Assembly (NCBI RefSeq): GCF_004834005.1
Contig: NZ_STFF01000001.1
Span: 183,337 to 247,336 of the forward strand
Reading direction: 5' to 3'
Source: Niastella caeni
Lineage (GTDB): Bacteria; Bacteroidota; Bacteroidia; Chitinophagales; Chitinophagaceae
Length of the DNA stretch: 64,000 nt
The stretch's first letter is position 1. Every line of letters begins with the position of its first letter. Below are positions 60,539 through 64,000 of this stretch, piece after piece. Position numbers and translations under genes: made by a program. A model generated the notes under the pieces. That model saw nothing but the letters and a program-made list of their open reading frames with translations, did not search any database and was not told where the DNA came from.

Positions 60539-61855
60539 TTATTTCTTTCTAAAGAATAACCGCACGGGTACACCTGTAAATTTAAAATGCTGGCGTAACT
60601 GGTTTTCGAGATAATTTTTATACGGCTGCTTTACATCATCGGGGAAATTACAAAAGAAAGCAAACGATGGTACATGCGTAGGCAGTTGCGTTACATATTT
60701 AATACGAATAGGATTACCACGAACAACAGGTGGTTGATATGATGAAATGGCTTTCAACATCACCTCATTTAATTCGGAAGTAGGCACTTTACGTTGTTTG
60801 TTATCGTATACATCAAGGGCCACTTCAATTGCTTTATGTATTCGCAGTTTTTCCAACGCAGATATAAAAATGATCGGCACATCACTAAATGGCGCAATGC
60901 GTTTCTTTAATTCATTTTCATAATCCCGCGCGGTATTGGTTGCTTTCTCCATGGTATCCCATTTATTCACCAGCAATACAATTCCTTTTCCCTTGCGAAC
61001 AGCCAGGCTGAAAATATTCAGGTCCTGGGCAGTGATCCCTTTTTCAGCATCTAAAAGCAGCAAACACACATCAGCTTCATCCATAGCTTTAATAGCCCGG
61101 ATCACTGAATAAAACTCGAGGTCTTCGTGCACTTTTGTTTTGCGACGAATACCTGCTGTATCGATAAGGACAAACTCCTTTTGAAACAAATTGTAATGCG
61201 TATGAATGGTATCGCGGGTAGTACCGGCGATGTCGCTCACGATGGTACGTTCCTGGCCTATGAGGGCATTCAGCAAAGAAGACTTTCCTACATTCGGCTG
61301 ACCAATGATCGCAAATTTTGGGAGTGCGGCTTCAGCCTCTATGGCAGCCACCTGGTCTTCGGTAATTAAAGCAGCCATTGCATCCAGCAATTCGCCGGTG
61401 CCACTGCCACTCATGGAAGAAAGGAAGAAGATATTATCAAATCCAAGACCATAGAACTCGGTCGCTTCCAACAGGCGTTCATGATTATCTACTTTATTCA
61501 CTACCAGGAAAACCGGTTTGGCGGTACGGCGCAATACATCGGCCATAGTTTCATCGAGGTCGGTAATACCGGTAGCGGCATCAACCATAAATAACATGGC
61601 ATTGGCCTCTTCCACGGCGATCATCACCTGCTTGCCGATCTCTTTTTCAAAAACGTCTTCGCTTTCCGGTACAAAACCACCGGTATCAATGATATTAAAC
61701 GATTTACCATTCCAGTCGGCTACCCCATACTGGCGGTCGCGGGTAACGCCGCTAACGTCGTCCACTATTGCTTTACGCTGCTCAAGCAAGCGATTAAAAA
61801 AAGTGCTTTTCCCTACATTGGGTCTTCCAACAATTGCTACTGTAAAACCTGCCAT
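60539..61855 (-). CDS. der: Ribosome-assembly GTPase Der (EngA)
   Basis: 438-residue tandem GTPase for 50S maturation. G domain 1: GRPNVGKSTFFNRL (10-23), DTGGF, NKVDNHER. G domain 2: GQPNVGKSSLLNAL (about 185-198), DTAGIRRKTKV, NKWDTMEK. The C-terminal KH-like domain ends in FTGVPVRLFFRKK. ATG 61855 lies 19 nt after the era stop; they are cotranscribed. Confidence 0.97.
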   Translation of the reverse strand: MAGFTVAIVGRPNVGKSTFFNRLLEQRKAIVDDVSGVTRDRQYGVADWNGKSFNIIDTGGFVPESEDVFEKEIGKQVMIAVEEANAMLFMVDAATGITDLDETMADVLRRTAKPVFLVVNKVDNHERLLEATEFYGLGFDNIFFLSSMSGSGTGELLDAMAALITEDQVAAIEAEAALPKFAIIGQPNVGKSSLLNALIGQERTIVSDIAGTTRDTIHTHYNLFQKEFVLIDTAGIRRKTKVHEDLEFYSVIRAIKAMDEADVCLLLLDAEKGITAQDLNIFSLAVRKGKGIVLLVNKWDTMEKATNTARDYENELKKRIAPFSDVPIIFISALEKLRIHKAIEVALDVYDNKQRKVPTSELNEVMLKAISSYQPPVVRGNPIRIKYVTQLPTHVPSFAFFCNFPDDVKQPYKNYLENQLRQHFKFTGVPVRLFFRKK

Positions 61856-61874
61856 AATGTTGCTCTAAAAATTA

Positions 61875-62744
61875 TTAGTGATAGCCGTATTCTTTTAACA
61901 TAAACTCATTATCGCGCCACTTAGGCCGCACCTTAACAAAGAGTTCCAGAAATACCTTTTGTCCAAGAAATTGTTCAATATCCTTTCTTGCTTCCGTACC
62001 TAACTGCCTGATCATTTTACCACCTTCACCCAGCAAAATGCCTTTCTGCGATTCACGGTTTACGATTATATCAGCAGCAATTTTCACTAAGGATGATTTT
62101 TCCTTAAACTCATTCACAATGACGGTCGTATGATAGGGTATTTCTTCCTGGTATAAATAAAATATCTTCTCCCGGATCATCTCCGCACAAAAAAAGCGGG
62201 TGGGCAAGTCGGTAAGTTCATCGCCTTCAAAGAAAGGAGGGCTCTCAGGTAGAAGTTGAAGAATAGCGTTGATCAACTCTTTCAAACCTGTTTTCTTCAG
62301 TGCCGAAATTCCGATCAGTGCTTTGCAATAGGGTTTTGAACCAAAGAAAGAGAAAACCTCTTCTTTTTTTGCAGCCGAAGCTTCATCCAGTTTATTGACA
62401 ACGATGATAGCGGGTACTTTCAGGCGCAATGCTTCAAATATGCCGTTTACTTCATCGTGATTTTCATTAATATCAACGAGCAATAAGGCCACATCGGTAT
62501 CTTCAAGCGCCTGCTTTACGGCCATCATCATTTTTTCCTGTAGTTTATATTTCGGCTCAATGATGCCTGGGGTATCGGAAAAGATGATCTGGTAATCAGG
62601 TTCAGTTAAAATGCCTTTAATGCGGTGGCGGGTGGTTTGCACTTTGGGGGATACAATAGCCAGCTTTTCGCCCATAAGTGCGTTCAGCAAGGTGCTTTTG
62701 CCCGCGTTGGGCCGTCCAAATATGCTTACAAAACCCGCTTTCAT
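61875..62744 (-). CDS. era: Ribosome-assembly GTPase Era
   Basis: 289-residue GTPase binding 16S rRNA near its 3' end. G1 GRPNAGKSTLLNALMG (9-24), G3 DTPGI, G4 NKLD, G5 ISALKKTGLKEL; the C-terminal KH domain has QKGILLGEGGKMIRQLGTEA (about 243-262) and ends FMLKEYGYH. ATG 62744 (MKAGFVSIFGRPN) is chosen; a TTG two codons upstream is less likely. Upstream TACCTTTG box and operon with der. Confidence 0.96.
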   Translation of the reverse strand: MKAGFVSIFGRPNAGKSTLLNALMGEKLAIVSPKVQTTRHRIKGILTEPDYQIIFSDTPGIIEPKYKLQEKMMMAVKQALEDTDVALLLVDINENHDEVNGIFEALRLKVPAIIVVNKLDEASAAKKEEVFSFFGSKPYCKALIGISALKKTGLKELINAILQLLPESPPFFEGDELTDLPTRFFCAEMIREKIFYLYQEEIPYHTTVIVNEFKEKSSLVKIAADIIVNRESQKGILLGEGGKMIRQLGTEARKDIEQFLGQKVFLELFVKVRPKWRDNEFMLKEYGYH

Positions 62745-62761
62745 TGACAATAAAATATTTG

Positions 62762-62769
62762 CAAAGGTA
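62762..62769 (-). promoter_or_regulatory. -7 promoter element of era-der
   Basis: Minus-strand TACCTTTG, exact TAnnTTTG match, 17 nt upstream of the era ATG. Confidence 0.6.
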
Positions 62770-62808
62770 GATTATTAAAATTTGTTTGGTTGCAAACATA
62801 TATATCTT

Positions 62809-62816
62809 TATCTTTG
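62809..62816 (+). promoter_or_regulatory. -7 promoter element facing the tRNA-fMet array
   Basis: TATCTTTG, exact TAnnTTTG match, with TTTGTTTGG about 20 nt upstream as a possible -33 region. It would transcribe the decayed tRNA copy and tRNA-fMet, divergent from era. Confidence 0.5.
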
Positions 62817-62905
62817 CAACCCAATTAACGAAGAAGGTATCGCGAAAAGAAGGGAAAGAAATTGGATAGTTCATTAAGGATTAAGAATTTGTAAGCTCAT
62901 TATAT

Positions 62906-62966
62906 CGCGAAGTAGCGGTATTTCGTTGGGCTCATATCCGCCGGCTGGCGGACGCAGGTTCGATAA
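62906..62966 (+). pseudogene. Decayed tRNA-fMet copy carrying the palindrome
   Basis: Begins CGCGAAGTAG like the intact gene and shares 8 nt of upstream flank (CATTATAT; 94-bp spacing), but lacks 5 nt of the D arm, has TATTTCGTTGGGCTCATA, then TCCGCCGGCTGGCGGA in place of the anticodon-stem 3' side, then CGCAGGTTCGAT, and stops before the acceptor 3' half. Cannot fold into a working tRNA. Confidence 0.8.
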
Positions 62967-62999
62967 AAGCTCTTTAGAAAAAAAAGTAAAACATTATAT

Positions 63000-63071
<72 letters not shown>

Positions 63072-63080
63072 CAAAGGAAA

Positions 63081-63106
63081 AGGCTCTGTAACAGGAGCCT
63101 TTTTTA
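63081..63106 (+). terminator. Terminator of tRNA-fMet
   Basis: AGGCTC, 8-nt loop, GAGCCT, then TTTTT, 10 nt after the tRNA. Copied together with the tRNA 3' half in the downstream array. Confidence 0.88.
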
Positions 63107-63126
63107 TTACTCTGATAGTATCATTA

Positions 63127-63200
63127 TTGCGATGAGGCGCGGAAAACGTGGGCTCATATCCGCCAGCTGGCGGACGCAGGTTCGATCCCTGCCTTCGCAA
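63127..63200 (+). pseudogene. tRNA-fMet-derived fragment 1 with palindrome
   Basis: From 63150: GGGCTCATA, palindrome TCCGCCAGCTGGCGGA, then CGCAGGTTCGATCCCTGCC and TTCGCAA identical to the tRNA 3' half. The preceding TTGCGATGAGGCGCGGAAAA may be a decayed 5' half, since TGCGA can pair with the 3' TCGCA. The anticodon stem is destroyed. Confidence 0.8.
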
Positions 63201-63209
63201 CAAAGGAAA

Positions 63210-63236
63210 AGGCTTCTGTAATGGGAGCCTTTTTTT
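63210..63236 (+). terminator. Variant tRNA terminator directly before the GIY-YIG ATG
   Basis: AGGCT, TCTGTAATGGG, AGCCT then seven T, ending at the base before ATG 63237. Stem weaker than at 63081 (TTCTGTAATG instead of CTCTGTAACA). The GGGAG inside it lies 8-12 nt before the ATG and could serve as ribosome binding site. Same arrangement before the second copy (63557-63583). Confidence 0.7.
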
Positions 63237-63497
63237 ATGTATACAGTCTACGTTTTATACTCCACGCGTTTTGATAAAATTTATATTGGCTACACATCCG
63301 ATCTCCAAGACCGATTTAAATCCCATAACGAATTAGGCACTAAAGGCTGGACGATAAAATTTCGACCATGGGAAATTTTGCATACGGAAAATTTTGATTC
63401 CAAGACAAGTGCAATGATGCGAGAGAAGCAATTAAAATCTGCTCAAGGCAGAGCTTTTATTAAAGAATTGGTTCGAAGAAAGTACCCTTCCTTATAG
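63237..63497 (+). CDS. Small GIY-YIG endonuclease, copy 1
   Basis: 86-residue stand-alone GIY-YIG domain: VYVLY (4-8) and YIG (16-18) give the name motif, Arg26 in DLQDRFKSHN, His30, and Glu63 in MMREKQLKS complete the expected catalytic set. No DNA-binding domain is attached, as in the UPF0213/YhbQ-like group. The start ATG directly follows the T-tract of a tRNA-type terminator; the TAG stop (63495-63497) shares its G with the next tRNA fragment. Intact and apparently under protein-level constraint, since the only difference from copy 2 is silent. Confidence 0.92.
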   Translation: MYTVYVLYSTRFDKIYIGYTSDLQDRFKSHNELGTKGWTIKFRPWEILHTENFDSKTSAMMREKQLKSAQGRAFIKELVRRKYPSL

Positions 63498-63547
63498 GGC
63501 TCATATCCGCCAGCTGGCGGACGCAGGTTCGATCCCTGCCTTCGCAA
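63497..63547 (+). pseudogene. tRNA-fMet-derived fragment 2 with palindrome
   Basis: GGGCTCATA plus TCCGCCAGCTGGCGGA plus the intact T arm and acceptor 3' strand, ending TTCGCAA. No 5' half: the GIY-YIG stop codon precedes it directly. Confidence 0.88.
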
Positions 63548-63583
63548 CAAAGGAAAAGGCTTCTGTAATGGGAGCCTTTTTTT

Positions 63584-63844
63584 ATGTATACAGTCTACGT
63601 TTTATACTCCACGCGTTTTGATAAAATTTATATTGGCTACACATCCGATCTCCAAGACCGATTTAAATCCCATAACGAATTAGGCACTAAAGGCTGGACG
63701 ATAAAATTTCGACCATGGGAAATTTTGCATACGGAAAATTTTGATTCCAAGACAAGTGCAATGATGCGAGAGAAGCAATTAAAATCTGCTCAAGGCAGAG
63801 CTTTTATTAAAGAATTGGTTCGAAGAAAGTATCCTTCCTTATAG
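63584..63844 (+). CDS. Small GIY-YIG endonuclease, copy 2
   Basis: Protein identical to copy 1 (86 residues; same VYV-YIG, Arg26, His30, Glu63). Follows its own variant tRNA terminator and ends at the next tRNA fragment. The near-perfect DNA identity means a recent duplication or gene conversion. Confidence 0.92.
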   Translation: MYTVYVLYSTRFDKIYIGYTSDLQDRFKSHNELGTKGWTIKFRPWEILHTENFDSKTSAMMREKQLKSAQGRAFIKELVRRKYPSL

Positions 63845-63894
63845 GGCTCATATCCGCCAGCTGGCGGACGCAGGTTCGATCCCTGCCTTCGCAA
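63844..63894 (+). pseudogene. tRNA-fMet-derived fragment 3 with palindrome
   Basis: Same as fragment 2, but followed by the tRNA-type terminator AGGCTCTGTAACAGGAGCCT (63904-63923) and the linker ATTACTCTGATAGTATC, i.e. the gene-less unit type seen right after the intact tRNA. Confidence 0.88.
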
Positions 63895-63903
63895 CAAAGG
63901 AAA

Positions 63904-63928
63904 AGGCTCTGTAACAGGAGCCTTTTTT
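63904..63928 (+). terminator. Copied tRNA terminator
   Basis: AGGCTC, loop, GAGCCT, six T; identical to 63081-63106. Confidence 0.82.
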
Positions 63929-63972
63929 ATTACTCTGATAGTATCATTATTGCGATGAGGCGCGGTAAACGT

Positions 63973-64000
63973 GGGCTCATATCCGCCAGCTGGCGGACGC
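63973..64000 (+). pseudogene. tRNA-fMet-derived fragment 4, cut by the window end
   Basis: GGGCTCATA and TCCGCCAGCTGGCGGA are present, then the window stops at ...CGC, so the array continues beyond 64000. The linker before it differs from 63141-63149 by one base (GGTAAACGT against GGAAAACGT). Confidence 0.85.

Larger units (their letters stand above)
63150..63843 (+). repeat. Two tandem 347-bp units, each tRNA fragment plus GIY-YIG gene
   Basis: Unit boundaries at GGGCTC: 63150, 63497 and 63844 (exactly 347 bp apart). Units differ by one base seen (63485 C against 63832 T, both in a Tyr codon). A second unit type of 123-129 bp without the gene (after 63027 and after 63844) is also present twice. 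Confidence 0.93.

Noticed and set aside
63148..63336. Plus-strand frame running through tRNA fragment 1 into the GIY-YIG region
   Set aside because: It reads tRNA sequence and then the wrong frame of the endonuclease; the real gene starts at 63237.

Overview
The window looks like chromosome of a Bacteroidota species, most likely family Chitinophagaceae (Niastella/Chitinophaga-like). This rests on type IX secretion parts (a SprE/PorW-like TPR protein, a cargo-like protein, two orphan sorting-domain proteins), a TonB-dependent receptor with a carboxypeptidase-like N-terminal domain, families typical of the phylum (DUF4468, DUF2911, DUF4369-thioredoxin, DUF4403, DUF4954), and promoters with the Bacteroidota -7 element TAnnTTTG (here also TAnnTTCG) instead of a sigma70 -10 box. 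Genus assignment is inference; no rRNA is present.

Layout. 1-7.1 kb: purine nucleoside phosphorylase (cut by the window edge), sucC, a DUF4468 protein, a 1.6 kb gene-poor stretch, a GNAT, a SprT-like protease, a membrane protein, bactofilin and a partner membrane protein. 7.3-14.3 kb: SprE-like protein, penicillin-binding protein 1A, DUF2911 protein. 14.5-27.5 kb (minus strand): a trp-his supercluster, trpE-G-D-C-F / GNAT / CTP-synthase-like amidotransferase / trpB-A / hisH / GNAT-hisA fusion / hisF / hisIE / TlpA-like thioredoxin. It is headed by a trp attenuator whose leader peptide carries three consecutive Trp codons. 27.6-28.1 kb: a ParE-type toxin-antitoxin pair whose toxin frame is broken. 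28.3-34.7 kb: GNAT, pdxJ, two orphan sorting-domain proteins, TonB receptor. 34.9-45 kb: oxidoreductase, methyltransferase, rpe, TPR lipoprotein, beta-propeller, membrane proteins, bestrophin, M48 protease. 45-60 kb: DUF4403 lipoprotein, ECF sigma factor with a trans-envelope partner, SET protein, mgtE, S9 peptidase, glmS, DUF4954, T9SS cargo. 60.5-62.7 kb: der and era GTPases. 62.8-64 kb: an initiator tRNA followed by a tandem array of broken tRNA copies and identical GIY-YIG endonuclease genes that runs off the window.

Two unusual systems stand out. (1) The tRNA-fMet array: one intact tRNA, one decayed copy upstream, and four tRNA fragments in which the 10 nt after the anticodon are replaced by the 16-bp palindrome TCCGCCAGCTGGCGGA or a close variant. 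The fragments are interleaved with exact 347-bp units carrying a small GIY-YIG gene, which suggests a homing-type element that lives on the tRNA gene. (2) More than 25 intergenic spacers hold degenerate tandem words, mostly of 7-8 bp (GCTTGCR, GGTAACY, GCGTTAA, ACAAACA, ARAACTA, GAAGTAA and others), often as inverted arms. One has entered the trpG coding region and others supply a stop codon or sit against start codons. They resemble, by analogy only, the heptanucleotide STRR repeats of cyanobacteria.

Most operon genes are ordinary biosynthesis and housekeeping. All functions are read from sequence motifs; no database search was possible.
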